From Corynebacterium sp. ACRPH (GTDB taxonomy: Bacteria; Actinomycetota; Actinomycetes; Mycobacteriales; Mycobacteriaceae): 64,000 bases of DNA. The notes beneath the pieces were generated by a model that searched no databases, was not told the DNA's origin, and saw only the letters and a list, made by a program, of their open reading frames with translations. Below, one piece after another: positions 1-7,731 of this stretch (its first letter is position 1; each line of letters opens with the position of its first letter). The translations under genes and the position numbers were made by a program. The DNA is taken from the NCBI RefSeq assembly GCF_022347285.1, contig NZ_JAKRND010000004.1:1-64000 (forward strand), read 5' to 3'.

Positions 1-5
1 TCCCA

Positions 6-34
6 TTGCAGGATCCACCTGCGAAGGCTTTAAA
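6..34 (+). promoter_or_regulatory. Promoter of tRNA-Gly copy 1
   Basis: TTGCAG (6-11) and TTTAAA (29-34) are separated by 17 bp, a plausible SigA-type -35/-10 pair. Transcription would start about five bases before the tRNA at 46. The -10 lies in a near-palindrome, GAAGGCTTTAAAACCTTC. Confidence 0.55.
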
Positions 35-45
35 ACCTTCCGCAC

Positions 46-121
46 GCGGATGTAGCGCAGTTGGTAGCGCATCACCTTGCCAAGGTGAGGGTCGCGAGTT
101 CGAGTCTCGTCATCCGCTCCA
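46..121 (+). tRNA. tRNA-Gly(GCC), copy 1
   Basis: A complete cloverleaf can be drawn. The acceptor GCGGATG (46-52) pairs with CATCCGC (111-117), U118 is the discriminator and CCA (119-121) is encoded. The anticodon loop reads CTTGCCA, giving GCC. It decodes GGC/GGU. It is identical to the gene at 387-462. Confidence 0.96.
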
Positions 122-162
122 CGGTTCACTAAAGTGGGCCACGAGCAAGAGTTTCTTGCCGC

Positions 163-237
163 GGTGGAATGGCTGAGTGGCTTAGGCAACGGTCTGCAAA
201 ACCGTGTACACGGGTTCGATTCCCGTTTCCACCTCCA
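163..237 (+). tRNA. tRNA-Cys(GCA)
   Basis: The acceptor GGTGGAA (163-169) pairs with TTCCACC (227-233), followed by discriminator U and an encoded CCA (235-237). The anticodon is GCA at 196-198. It lies between tRNA-Gly and tRNA-Val and is probably part of the same short transcription unit. Confidence 0.95.
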
Positions 238-264
238 CATTCTTTTACACATAGTGAACTTTAG

Positions 265-336
265 GCGCGTTTAGCTCAGCGGGAGAGCGCTTCCCTGACA
301 CGGAAGAGGTCACTGGTTCGATCCCAGTATCGCGCA
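265..336 (+). tRNA. tRNA-Val(GAC)
   Basis: The anticodon GAC is at 297-299 within the loop CTGACAC, flanked by CTTCC/GGAAG. The T arm is ACTGG-TTCGATC-CCAGT. The acceptor GCGCGTT (265-271) pairs with ATCGCGC (329-335) except for a U-U opposition at 6:67. Unlike its neighbours it has no encoded CCA after discriminator A336; the repeat carrying the second tRNA-Gly starts five bases later. Confidence 0.93.
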
Positions 337-346
337 CAGGATCCCA

Positions 347-375
347 TTGCAGGATCCACCTGCGAAGGCTTTAAA
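347..375 (+). promoter_or_regulatory. Promoter of tRNA-Gly copy 2
   Basis: Exact copy of the promoter at 6-34: TTGCAG, 17 bp, TTTAAA, about 12 bp before the mature tRNA. Confidence 0.5.
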
Positions 376-386
376 ACCTTCCGCAC

Positions 387-462
387 GCGGATGTAGCGCA
401 GTTGGTAGCGCATCACCTTGCCAAGGTGAGGGTCGCGAGTTCGAGTCTCGTCATCCGCTCCA
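387..462 (+). tRNA. tRNA-Gly(GCC), copy 2
   Basis: Sequence-identical to the tRNA-Gly at 46-121, with anticodon GCC and encoded CCA at 460-462. It is the last gene of the tRNA cluster and is followed ten bases later by a terminator. Confidence 0.96.
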
Positions 463-471
463 AAATCTCTT

Positions 472-493
472 GGGGCCTGCGGGCCCCTTTTTT
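472..493 (+). terminator. Rho-independent terminator of the tRNA cluster
   Basis: GGGGCC (472-477), loop TGCG, GGCCCC (482-487), then six T residues. It separates the tRNA cluster from aftC. Confidence 0.85.
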
Positions 494-555
494 CATGCCT
501 TAGCAGCGGCGTGGCAGCTCTCTTGGGGAAATTCGGGGTCTAAAATTAGTCGGCG

Positions 556-1821
556 ATGAATGCCGAAAAACTTTCCTCTATGCGTGCAGATAGCCGCGTG
601 GACACCTCCCAGATCCTCTGCTGGGTGTTCTGGCCGCTGGCTGTAATGACCTTTATTCAGCGCGTATTCGTTCACCCTTGGAACTCGCGCCTCACCGACG
701 ACTTCGGCACGGTCATCTCAGCGCTGTACAAGTTCCGTGCCCAGGAGGCGATCTACGACCAGGACTACTCCTCCACGGATCCGCACTACCTGTACTCCCC
801 CGGCGCCACGCTGCTGCTGAGCCCCCTGTCGTTGCTGACGAACATCGACCTGGCACGCGCAGTGTACGTGGTCGGCAATGGCGTTGCGGCGGTGTTGGCG
901 GTCGTGGTGCTCACGAAGCTCTTTGATTACTCCCTGCGATCCTGGGTCCTGCCTGTCGGCATCTTCTTCCTCTTCAGCTCCGAATCGATCGCCAACACCC
1001 TCGGGTTCGGCAACATCAACGGCGTGCTGCTGCTGGCCGAGGCACTGTTCCTGTGGCTGCTTATCAACAATCGGGGGGTGTTGGCGGGCATCGTCATCGG
1101 GCTGGCCATCACGATCAAGCCGCAGTTCCTGCCGCTGCTCTTCATTCCCCTGATGCGCCGCCAGCTGTCCACCATCGCCACTGGACTGGCGATCCCGGTC
1201 GCCATGAACGTCATCGCCTGGCCGCTCACCACAAACGCGGGCGATTACATCGACAAGCTACTGCCCTACCTCGGCGGGGTGCGGGATTTCGCCAATTCGT
1301 CGATCCCCGGCGTGGGCGTGTATTTCGGCTTCCCGGACTGGACGATCTGGCTGTGGCGCATCCTGGCCGCGATCTGCGTCCTCGTGGCGCTGGCGATGCT
1401 GCTGCGCTTCCGCGACCGCGATCCGGTGATGTGGGCCGCAAGCACCGCCGGCGTGCTTCTGACGGGCGTGTTCCTGATTAGCAGCCTGGGCCAGATGTAC
1501 TACTCTATGCTGCTGCTGCCGCTACTCTTCACGGTTCTGTCCCCCCGCTCCGTGATGCACACCCCCGTGGCGTGGCTGGGGGTGTACTTCTTCTTCAGCC
1601 ACGACTCCTGGTCCTCGGATCGGTGGGTCAACTACGGCCGGGTGGCGGAATATACGCGCGGCACTATTGGTTGGTCACTGTTGCTGGTCGCCGCTGCGGT
1701 GGTCTCTACGATGTGGTTCTTTAGGGATCGACGCCACAACGTCCACCCCCTAGGCGATGTACACACGAACGGTCTTTTCTACCGGGAGAAGACTAGGACA
1801 GGAGAAGCTACTGATGGCTGA
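556..1821 (+). CDS. aftC: AftC-type alpha-(1->3)-arabinofuranosyltransferase (GT87/DUF2029)
   Basis: A 421-residue polytopic membrane protein with about ten hydrophobic segments. It fits the GT-C family that uses decaprenyl-phosphoarabinose. AftC adds the alpha-1,3 branch to arabinan of the cell-wall arabinogalactan. The first extracytoplasmic loop carries an acidic TDDF (47-50) and HYLYSPGA (77-84), as expected for the catalytic loop of GT-C enzymes. The tail after about residue 385 is hydrophilic. The gene overlaps msrB by 8 nt, the same neighbour as in C. glutamicum (cg2077-cg2078) and M. tuberculosis (Rv2673-Rv2674), recalled from memory. PimE-like mannosyltransferases share the fold, so the AftC call rests mainly on synteny. 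Confidence 0.85.
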   Translation: MNAEKLSSMRADSRVDTSQILCWVFWPLAVMTFIQRVFVHPWNSRLTDDFGTVISALYKFRAQEAIYDQDYSSTDPHYLYSPGATLLLSPLSLLTNIDLARAVYVVGNGVAAVLAVVVLTKLFDYSLRSWVLPVGIFFLFSSESIANTLGFGNINGVLLLAEALFLWLLINNRGVLAGIVIGLAITIKPQFLPLLFIPLMRRQLSTIATGLAIPVAMNVIAWPLTTNAGDYIDKLLPYLGGVRDFANSSIPGVGVYFGFPDWTIWLWRILAAICVLVALAMLLRFRDRDPVMWAASTAGVLLTGVFLISSLGQMYYSMLLLPLLFTVLSPRSVMHTPVAWLGVYFFFSHDSWSSDRWVNYGRVAEYTRGTIGWSLLLVAAAVVSTMWFFRDRRHNVHPLGDVHTNGLFYREKTRTGEATDG

Positions 1822-2248
1822 GTTGAACCCGACCGCTGATTTCCGCAAGCTCACTGACGAGCAGTGGCGCGAGCGTCTGACCCCCGAGGAGTTCGCCGTG
1901 CTCCGCCGGGCCGGGACCGAGGCCCCCTTCAAGGGCGAATACACGGACACGGAGACGGAGGGTGTGTACGCCTGCAAGGGCTGCGGCGCGGAATTGTTCC
2001 GCTCGACCGAGAAGTTCCACTCGCACTGCGGCTGGCCGAGCTTTTTTGACCCGAAGGATTCGGAAGCGGTGATTACCCGCGTCGACGAATCCCTCGGCAT
2101 GCGCCGCATCGAGGTTCTCTGTGCGCAGTGCGAGAGCCACCTGGGCCACGTTTTCGAGGGCGAGGGTTACCCCACGCCCACCGATCTGCGCTATTGCATC
2201 AACAGCATTGCTTTGACGCTGCAGCCGGCCGAAGATCCGGCCGATTAG
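1814..2248 (+). CDS. msrB: Peptide-methionine (R)-S-oxide reductase MsrB
   Basis: A 144-residue cytoplasmic repair enzyme that reduces methionine-R-sulfoxide in proteins. Zinc-ligand pairs CKGC (54-57) and CAQC (103-106) and the catalytic RYCINS (Cys128) are visible, with the family signature HCGWPSFF at 71-78. The ATG at 1814 is chosen because GGAG lies just upstream and the family begins near MAELNP; an earlier in-frame ATG at 1757 lies inside aftC. The gene is translationally coupled to aftC by an 8-nt overlap and converges on chdC. Confidence 0.95.
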   Translation: MAELNPTADFRKLTDEQWRERLTPEEFAVLRRAGTEAPFKGEYTDTETEGVYACKGCGAELFRSTEKFHSHCGWPSFFDPKDSEAVITRVDESLGMRRIEVLCAQCESHLGHVFEGEGYPTPTDLRYCINSIALTLQPAEDPAD

Positions 2249-2256
2249 TTAGGCGG

Positions 2257-2973
2257 CTAGGCCAGCGACTCCACGAAGCTGGCCAGCTCCTCCTTATCGC
2301 CGTTGACACGGCGGCCGGTGAAGAACGGGATTTCCTCGCGCACGTGGTGACGCGCCTCCGTGTAGCGCATCTTGTACATCAGCTCGACGATGCGCTCCAG
2401 CGTCGGGGACTCGAAGGCCAGGATCCACTCGTAGTCGCCCAGTGCGAAGGCGGGGACGGTGTTCGCGCGTACCTCATCGAAGCCCAGGGCGGCCTTGCCG
2501 TGCTCGCGCAGCAGGCGGGAGCGCTCCGCGCGATCCATGGTGTACCACTCGTAGCTGCGGACGAACGGGTAGACGCAGATCCAATCGCCCGGCTCCTCGC
2601 CCATGATGAAGGACGGCAGGTGAGCTTTGTTGAATTCGCTCGGGCGGTGCAGGCAGGTGTTGGACCATACCGGCTCGCAGGCCTGTCCCAGCTTGGTTTC
2701 CTTGAGGAAGCGGCGGTAGGCCACCTGCAGATCCTGCATCTTCTCCGCGTGCCACCAGATCATGACGTCGGCCTCGGCGCGCAGCGCGGACAGGTCGTAG
2801 ACACCGCGGATGACCAGATCCTCATCCTCAAAGGAATCAATGAATGCCTGAAAATCAGCAGCTACCTCCGCGCGATCCCCCAGCACGCCCGGCTCGATCT
2901 TGAAGACCGAGTAGGTGGCGAAGCGAACGACGGCGTTGAGACGCTTGATTTCCTGCGCGTTCAGTTCAGTCAT
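2257..2973 (-). CDS. chdC: Coproheme decarboxylase ChdC (HemQ)
   Basis: A 238-residue member of the chlorite-dismutase-like family. It performs the last step of the coproporphyrin-dependent haem pathway, oxidative decarboxylation of two coproheme propionates with peroxide. The actinobacterial signature VYPFVRSYEWY spans 134-144 and puts Tyr135 at the number of the catalytic tyrosine of C. diphtheriae ChdC; the distal His118 also matches. A GAGG sequence precedes the ATG. The gene follows hemE-hemY on the same strand after a 121-bp gap holding two inverted repeats, so it may have its own promoter. Confidence 0.95.
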   Translation of the reverse strand: MTELNAQEIKRLNAVVRFATYSVFKIEPGVLGDRAEVAADFQAFIDSFEDEDLVIRGVYDLSALRAEADVMIWWHAEKMQDLQVAYRRFLKETKLGQACEPVWSNTCLHRPSEFNKAHLPSFIMGEEPGDWICVYPFVRSYEWYTMDRAERSRLLREHGKAALGFDEVRANTVPAFALGDYEWILAFESPTLERIVELMYKMRYTEARHHVREEIPFFTGRRVNGDKEELASFVESLA

Positions 2974-3023
2974 GGTGTTTAGCCTCTTTAGCCTTTCTGA
3001 GTTCCATTCATAGGTTCTATGGC

Positions 3024-3037
3024 AGCCGTTAACGGCT
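3024..3037. promoter_or_regulatory. 14-bp perfect palindrome upstream of chdC
   Basis: AGCCGTTAACGGCT is a perfect palindrome 51 bp upstream of the chdC start. A shorter inverted repeat CATAG-gtt-CTATG (3009-3021) lies next to it. This is a possible operator for haem or iron control. It does not resemble the DtxR consensus. Confidence 0.35.
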
Positions 3038-3094
3038 TATACGAAGTCCAATCTACGCGAGATCACCCTCCGGAGGAGCTAGGCGTGGGGTGGA

Positions 3095-4540
3095 TCACGC
3101 CATCTCGCGGATGATCTCCCGCGCGGCCTCCACGCCCGAAGCGGCGGTTGCGGGCACGCCCACGCCGTTGAGCATCGAACCGGCCAGCGCCAGCCCGCGG
3201 ATGCCCAGTACCTCGTCGTAGGCCTGGGACATTGCATCCATGTAGCCCACGCCATAGCGCGGCAAGCCACCCCACCAGCGCTGCACGAAATACTCCTCCG
3301 GGGTCTTCCGCTCGCCGGTGATGCGCTCCAGATCCTCGACCGCGAAGCTCAGCAGGGCACGATTATCTACGTCCAGGTGCCACGGGTTGCCAAAGCTGCC
3401 GAAGCTAGCCCGCACAAAGGCTCCCCCGCGCTCAGCCAGGTGCGGCCATTTACGAGACGAGAACGTGAAGGCCTTCGCCTCCGTGGGGGCGTCACTACCC
3501 AAAAGAACGCCCGAACGCTCCGGGATGCCGTGGGCGGAAGCCATGCGCATGCCGACGACTACGCTGCTGGCGAGATCGACCTCGCCCAGCACGTCCGCGG
3601 CGGTGGGAGCCATGTACTGCAGGATGGCCGAAGCGGTGGGCGCCGGGGTGGCGACGATGACGGCATCGAACTCGCCGATCGGATCGATGTAGTACCCGCC
3701 GCGAGTCCGGCCGATGGATTCCACGGCGGTGTTGCGCAGAAGCTCTGGGTTTGCGTGGCGTACCAGCGCATCGACCAAGCTGGCGTAGCCGCCGCGCAGG
3801 CTACGGAAGACGGGCTTTGGCTTGTCGCCCTCCTGGGGCGCGGGGCGCTGGGAAAGAAGGTGCTCGACCGCATCCACCAAGAAGAACGGCTGCCCCTCCG
3901 CGCCACGTCGGTCCAACTCCTCCGCCAGTTGCGGAAGCGTGGCACGGACTCCCAAGTCGAAAGCGTTGCAGGAGTACACGCCGCCCAGCAGCGGGGAGAC
4001 CAAGCGGTCGACCACGATACGGCCCAGGCGGGCTTCCACCAGCTGCCCGACGGAAGTATCCTGGCCGGGCGTCCAGGTCATCGGCTGGCCGTTACGCTCG
4101 GCGTCGATCCGCGCTGCGCCGTCCTGCCCCACTACCTCGGCAACGTCCGCGCCGCGGGAAGGAATACCCATCAACGTGCGCCGTGGGATATCCACCAGCG
4201 CGCCGTCAACATAAAAGCCGCTCGGCAGGCCAGAGGGAACGCACAGCTGATCCCCCAGTCCAACGGATTCAACCAGTTCGGTGAAATCCTGGCGGAAACC
4301 CATGTAGGCCTCCGCTCCCATGTCCACCGGACCGTTGGCATAGTTCACGGTCTTGAGCTTTCCGCCCAGGCGGTCGTAGGCCTCGGTCAGCAGGATGCGG
4401 GCGTTCGGCCCCAGCTGACGGCGCAGCTCCCAGGCCGCGGCCAGGCCGGCGATGCCGCCGCCGATGATGGCGACGCGAAGCCCCTCCAGCCCAGAGGTGT
4501 CTAGCTTCTCGAAGTGGCAGGAAAACTGGTTGGCCTTCAT
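3095..4540 (-). CDS. hemY: Coproporphyrinogen III oxidase (CgoX/HemY type)
   Basis: A 481-residue FAD-dependent oxidase. In actinobacteria that use ChdC this enzyme oxidises coproporphyrinogen III to coproporphyrin III. A dinucleotide-binding motif GGGIAGLAAAWE starts at residue 27 after a beta strand, as in amine-oxidase-fold proteins. The C-terminal stretch ALAGSMLNGVGVPAT is the second FAD contact typical of HemY. The ATG overlaps the hemE stop in an ATGA, so the two are translationally coupled. Together with chdC the locus holds three steps of the coproporphyrin-dependent branch. Confidence 0.93.
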   Translation of the reverse strand: MKANQFSCHFEKLDTSGLEGLRVAIIGGGIAGLAAAWELRRQLGPNARILLTEAYDRLGGKLKTVNYANGPVDMGAEAYMGFRQDFTELVESVGLGDQLCVPSGLPSGFYVDGALVDIPRRTLMGIPSRGADVAEVVGQDGAARIDAERNGQPMTWTPGQDTSVGQLVEARLGRIVVDRLVSPLLGGVYSCNAFDLGVRATLPQLAEELDRRGAEGQPFFLVDAVEHLLSQRPAPQEGDKPKPVFRSLRGGYASLVDALVRHANPELLRNTAVESIGRTRGGYYIDPIGEFDAVIVATPAPTASAILQYMAPTAADVLGEVDLASSVVVGMRMASAHGIPERSGVLLGSDAPTEAKAFTFSSRKWPHLAERGGAFVRASFGSFGNPWHLDVDNRALLSFAVEDLERITGERKTPEEYFVQRWWGGLPRYGVGYMDAMSQAYDEVLGIRGLALAGSMLNGVGVPATAASGVEAAREIIREMA

Positions 4541-5694
4541 CGCTTGTGGACCTCCTCGAAGGCGCGGGTGATGGCATCGGGATCAGTGTTCGGCAAAACG
4601 CCGTGGCCCAGGTTGAAGATGTGTCCGCGTGCCTGGCCGCGCTCGATGGCGCGATCGGCCTCGGCACAGATGCGTCCGATCTGCGCTTCCACCACCTCCG
4701 GCCCGGCGAACAGCACGGCCGGGTCCAGGTTGCCCTGCAGCGCCTTGGCGCGGGTGGCTGGCTCCGCAGTCGGGTCGGCCTCCTGCAGAGCGGCGGAGAC
4801 GCGGGTGGCGGCGGAATCCAGCGGCACGCGCCAATCCACACCCACCACGTCGGGGCCAGCCAGGGCCATATCGCCCAGCAGCTCGCCGGTGCCCACTCCG
4901 AAATGGATCATCGGCACACCATAGACGCGCAGCGCATTGAAAATCTCAGTGGAGTACGGGCGGACGAACTCGCGGTAGTCCCGCGCAGTCAGGTAGCCGG
5001 CCCAGGAGTCAAACAGCTGCAGGGCATCCACGCCAGCTTCCGCCTGAACCTGCAGGAAGCGGATAATCGTGGGCGTCAATCGGCGCATCAGGGCGTGCCA
5101 CACATCCGGCTGCGAGTACATCAGAGCCTTCGTGACCTCGTGGTTCTTCGAGGGGCCACCCTCAACGAGATAGGAGGCGAGGGTAAAGGGCGCGCCTGCG
5201 AAACCGATGAGGACCTGGTCGTCGCGCAGCCCCTCCAGCACACCGCCGATGCCTTCGACGATGCTATCGAGCTGACTGCTCCCCACGATCGGCAGCGCAG
5301 TCACATCGTCTCCCGTGCGCACGGGGTGCTCCACGACGGGGCCGCGGCCGGCAACGATGTCCAGTTCCACGCCCGCGGCCTTCAGCGGCACCACGATGTC
5401 GGAGAACAGGATCGCCGCGTCCGCGTCGTGCCGGCGAACCGGCTGCAGGGTAATCTCCGCGAGCAGCTCCGGGTTAAAGCAGGATTCCAGCATTCCGTAG
5501 TCTTTACGGATCTCGCGGTACTCCGGTAGCGAGCGTCCGGCTTGGCGCATCATCCACACCGGGCGGCGACTAGGGGTTTCTCCGCGCGCTGCGGCGAGGA
5601 ACGGCGCGTCCTTGTGGGCGCGACGCCGCGCTTCGGCGGCAGCGGTATCAGCTTGGATGGGGCAGTCAATAGGCTCGCTCGTCATAGATGCCAT
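4537..5694 (-). CDS. hemE: Uroporphyrinogen decarboxylase HemE
   Basis: About 385 residues. It decarboxylates the four acetate side chains of uroporphyrinogen III to coproporphyrinogen III in the cytoplasm. Family motifs visible are MMRQAGRSLPEYR (48-60), FSDIVVPL and HFGVGTGELL. The start at 5694 (MASMTSEP) follows a GAGGGCG at a reasonable distance; 5685 and 5721 are alternatives. It is first in the hemE-hemY pair and overlaps hemY by 4 nt. It is divergent from the DUF3000 gene with only 63 bp between starts, so both promoters must be packed there. Confidence 0.95.
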   Translation of the reverse strand: MASMTSEPIDCPIQADTAAAEARRRAHKDAPFLAAARGETPSRRPVWMMRQAGRSLPEYREIRKDYGMLESCFNPELLAEITLQPVRRHDADAAILFSDIVVPLKAAGVELDIVAGRGPVVEHPVRTGDDVTALPIVGSSQLDSIVEGIGGVLEGLRDDQVLIGFAGAPFTLASYLVEGGPSKNHEVTKALMYSQPDVWHALMRRLTPTIIRFLQVQAEAGVDALQLFDSWAGYLTARDYREFVRPYSTEIFNALRVYGVPMIHFGVGTGELLGDMALAGPDVVGVDWRVPLDSAATRVSAALQEADPTAEPATRAKALQGNLDPAVLFAGPEVVEAQIGRICAEADRAIERGQARGHIFNLGHGVLPNTDPDAITRAFEEVHKR

Positions 5695-5757
5695 TATGCC
5701 AGCGCCCTCGGCGCGCCTCACAAACGCGACAAACCTTAAAGGCTAGGTTTAGGCCTT

Positions 5758-6381
5758 GTGAGCCAAGAGACTGAGATCCCAGAGTACTTCCACGAAGCGG
5801 TGCGCTCCATGTCGGAAGCACAAGTGCGTCGCGGCATCAGCGTCGGAGACATCCGGCCACCCCGCAACCTCGCACCCCTCAGCCACGCCATCGGCCTCGA
5901 GGTGCTGCCCGCCGACGAGGACAGCGACGACAGCACCGGAACCCCCGCCGGCGATGCCTTCGGCCGCCTGATCCTGCTCCACGACCCGCAGGGCGAAGAG
6001 CAATGGAAGGGCAAGCGCATGCGCATGGTCGCCTACATCCAGGCGGACATGGATGCCGCCGTGGCCTCCGACCCGCTGCTGCCGGACGTGGCATGGGACT
6101 GGCTCAAGGAGCAGCTGGATTCCCCGAGTTGTGAATACACCGACCTCGGCGGCACGGTGACTTCTACTGCTTCCGTCCGCTACGGAGAGATCGGCGGCCC
6201 GCCGCGCGCCTTTCAGCTGGAGATGCGCGCTTCCTGGACCGCTACCGGTTCCGACCTTACCGGCCATGTCCAAGCCTTCGCGGAGGTGCTGGCTAACGTC
6301 GCAGGTCTGCCGCCCGAGGGCGTGACCAGCCTGGCCTTTGGCGCCCGTCCCGCAAGCACCGCGGCCGCAAACGACTCCTAG
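5758..6381 (+). CDS. DUF3000 family protein
   Basis: A 207-residue soluble protein with a GTG start. The sequence matches the DUF3000 family that sits between hemE and rnd in Corynebacteriales (Rv2680 position). There are no transmembrane segments or recognisable catalytic motif. A conserved-looking core runs from EAVRSMSEAQVRRG at the N terminus to a C-terminal helix with VLANVAGLPPEGV. Function is unknown. The 78-bp spacing to rnd on the same strand suggests joint transcription. The last codons and the stop are tandemly duplicated in the DNA (6369-6398). Confidence 0.85.
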   Translation: MSQETEIPEYFHEAVRSMSEAQVRRGISVGDIRPPRNLAPLSHAIGLEVLPADEDSDDSTGTPAGDAFGRLILLHDPQGEEQWKGKRMRMVAYIQADMDAAVASDPLLPDVAWDWLKEQLDSPSCEYTDLGGTVTSTASVRYGEIGGPPRAFQLEMRASWTATGSDLTGHVQAFAEVLANVAGLPPEGVTSLAFGARPASTAAANDS

Positions 6382-6398
6382 TAAAACGACACCTAGTA
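6369..6398 (+). repeat. 15-bp tandem duplication over the DUF3000 stop codon
   Basis: AAACGACTCCTAGTA (6369-6383) is followed directly by AAACGACACCTAGTA (6384-6398), one mismatch in 15. The unit length is five codons, so the TAG stop at 6379-6381 is followed by a second in-frame TAG. Confidence 0.85.
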
Positions 6399-6459
6399 CC
6401 TTGTACCGGCGAGAGGCTCCGAGGCGAGCCAGCCGGCGGGCTGACGTATCGTTATAGCC

Positions 6460-7731
6460 GTGAGTTTTGTCTCTGTCCCCGCCGCCGGCACCCCGGTGCT
6501 GCGGGATACCCCGCAGCACATCGACGCCGCCGCCCGCGCACTCGCCGCGGGCACTGGCCCCATCGCCATCGACACGGAGCGTGCCTCTGCCTACCGCTAC
6601 GACGATCGCGCGTTCCTCATCCAGCTGCGCCGCCACGGCTCCGACACTTTCCTGATTGATCCCGAGGCTGAACCCCGAGCCACCCGCGACATGGCCAAGG
6701 TTGTGAACGAAGCCGAATGGGTGCTCCATGCCGCGCACACCGACCTGCCCTGCCTGCTGGCCTTGGGTTGGCGTCCGCGCGTGCTGCACGATACGCAGAT
6801 TGCCGGGCAGATCCTCGGTGCCGAGCGCATCGGTCTTTCCGGCATGTTGGGGGCCTACTTCGACATTGAGGTGCCCAAGGATAAGGGCAACGCGGACTGG
6901 TCGCGCAGGCCGCTGAGCGAGGCGATGCTGAACTACGCCGCCCTGGACGTCGAATGGCTGCTGGAGCTGCTGGAACGCTGCCTGGATGACCTCGCCGAGA
7001 CCGGCCGCACCGAGTGGTATGTCCAGGAGTGCGCGCACGTGCTGGCCTCTGCCTCTCCCCTGTCCGCCAACGACTGGACGGGGCTGAAGGGTTTGAGTTC
7101 GCTGCGCGGCGCCCTGCCCCGCCGGATCGCTCACGACCTCTGGGAATCCCGCGACGTCATGGCCCGCCGCGGCGATATCTCCCCGGAGGCGATCTTGCGC
7201 AGCCGCGACCTAGTGGGCATCGCCGGCCGCGCCGATCGTGACCGCGCCGGCGCGCTGAGGCAGTTGAACTCCTGTCTGCATCACTCGCGGGCGCGCATGA
7301 AACCTCGGGCTCGCAGGCAATTAGCCGAGCTTCTTTCGGACGCCCTCATGTCCGATCCCCAGGATCTCGAGACCCAGCAGTTCCATCCGCCGCGTAACCC
7401 CACGAGAGGCATCCCGGACCACAAGGTCTGGCCTGAAGAATACCCCCGCGCGGCTGCCTACTCCGAAGCGATTCTCTCCGCGGCCGATAACGCAGCGGAT
7501 GCCTTACAGATCCGCCTGGACACGGTTGTTACCAGGAAAAATCTGCGCCAAGCCGCCTGGTCTTGCTGGCTGGCCGAAGATACCGGCGCGCTGGACGGCG
7601 CCGAGGACCCCGTCGCGGAATGGGAGCAGCTGCTCGGCGAAAAGTGGACCGCCCTGGGCCTGCGGCCCTGGCAGGTGGAGGTGTTGCTTAACGCAACAAC
7701 ACCCGCCGTCGCGGCGGTGTACGCGGGCTAG
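6460..7731 (+). CDS. rnd: Ribonuclease D-like 3'-5' exonuclease with HRDC domain
   Basis: A 423-residue protein with a GTG start. The DEDD exonuclease domain shows AIDTE (Asp38, Glu40), a second Asp in [10 protein letters not shown] and the YAALDVEWL motif, typical of two-metal-ion RNases. The C-terminal half fits an HRDC-type nucleic-acid-binding module. RNase D trims 3' ends of tRNA and other structured RNAs. The order DUF3000-rnd-dxs is conserved in mycobacteria (Rv2680-Rv2682c). It converges on dxs, and the single CTAG at 7728-7731 provides both stop codons. Confidence 0.9.
   Translation: MSFVSVPAAGTPVLRDTPQHIDAAARALAAGTGPIAIDTERASAYRYDDRAFLIQLRRHGSDTFLIDPEAEPRATRDMAKVVNEAEWVLHAAHTDLPCLLALGWRPRVLHDTQIAGQILGAERIGLSGMLGAYFDIEVPKDKGNADWSRRPLSEAMLNYAALDVEWLLELLERCLDDLAETGRTEWYVQECAHVLASASPLSANDWTGLKGLSSLRGALPRRIAHDLWESRDVMARRGDISPEAILRSRDLVGIAGRADRDRAGALRQLNSCLHHSRARMKPRARRQLAELLSDALMSDPQDLETQQFHPPRNPTRGIPDHKVWPEEYPRAAAYSEAILSAADNAADALQIRLDTVVTRKNLRQAAWSCWLAEDTGALDGAEDPVAEWEQLLGEKWTALGLRPWQVEVLLNATTPAVAAVYAG

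Larger units (their letters stand above)
1..121 (+). repeat. Direct repeat copy 1 (promoter plus tRNA-Gly)
   Basis: The 121 bases from the window edge through the tRNA-Gly CCA are repeated exactly at 342-462. The repeat carries about 45 bp of upstream DNA, including a promoter, and the whole tRNA gene, so each copy should be transcribed independently. The left boundary cannot be fixed because the window starts inside the repeat. Confidence 0.9.
342..462 (+). repeat. Direct repeat copy 2 (promoter plus tRNA-Gly)
   Basis: Identical to 1-121 at an offset of 341 bases. It begins just after the end of tRNA-Val and ends at the CCA of the second tRNA-Gly. The copy includes its own promoter at 347-375. 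Confidence 0.9.

Noticed and set aside
2128-2982. 284-codon open frame antisense to chdC
   Set aside because: chdC has catalytic Tyr135 and His118 and a clear start. The opposite frame is a shadow.
3377-4504. 375-codon open frame antisense to hemY
   Set aside because: No motif; full overlap with a certain gene.
5729-5757. Possible DtxR box between hemE and DUF3000
   Set aside because: The TTAAAGGCTAGGTTTAGG stretch has few matches to the 19-bp DtxR consensus and no symmetry.
5749-7134. 461-codon frame antisense to DUF3000 and rnd
   Set aside because: Shadow of two genes; no recognisable domain.
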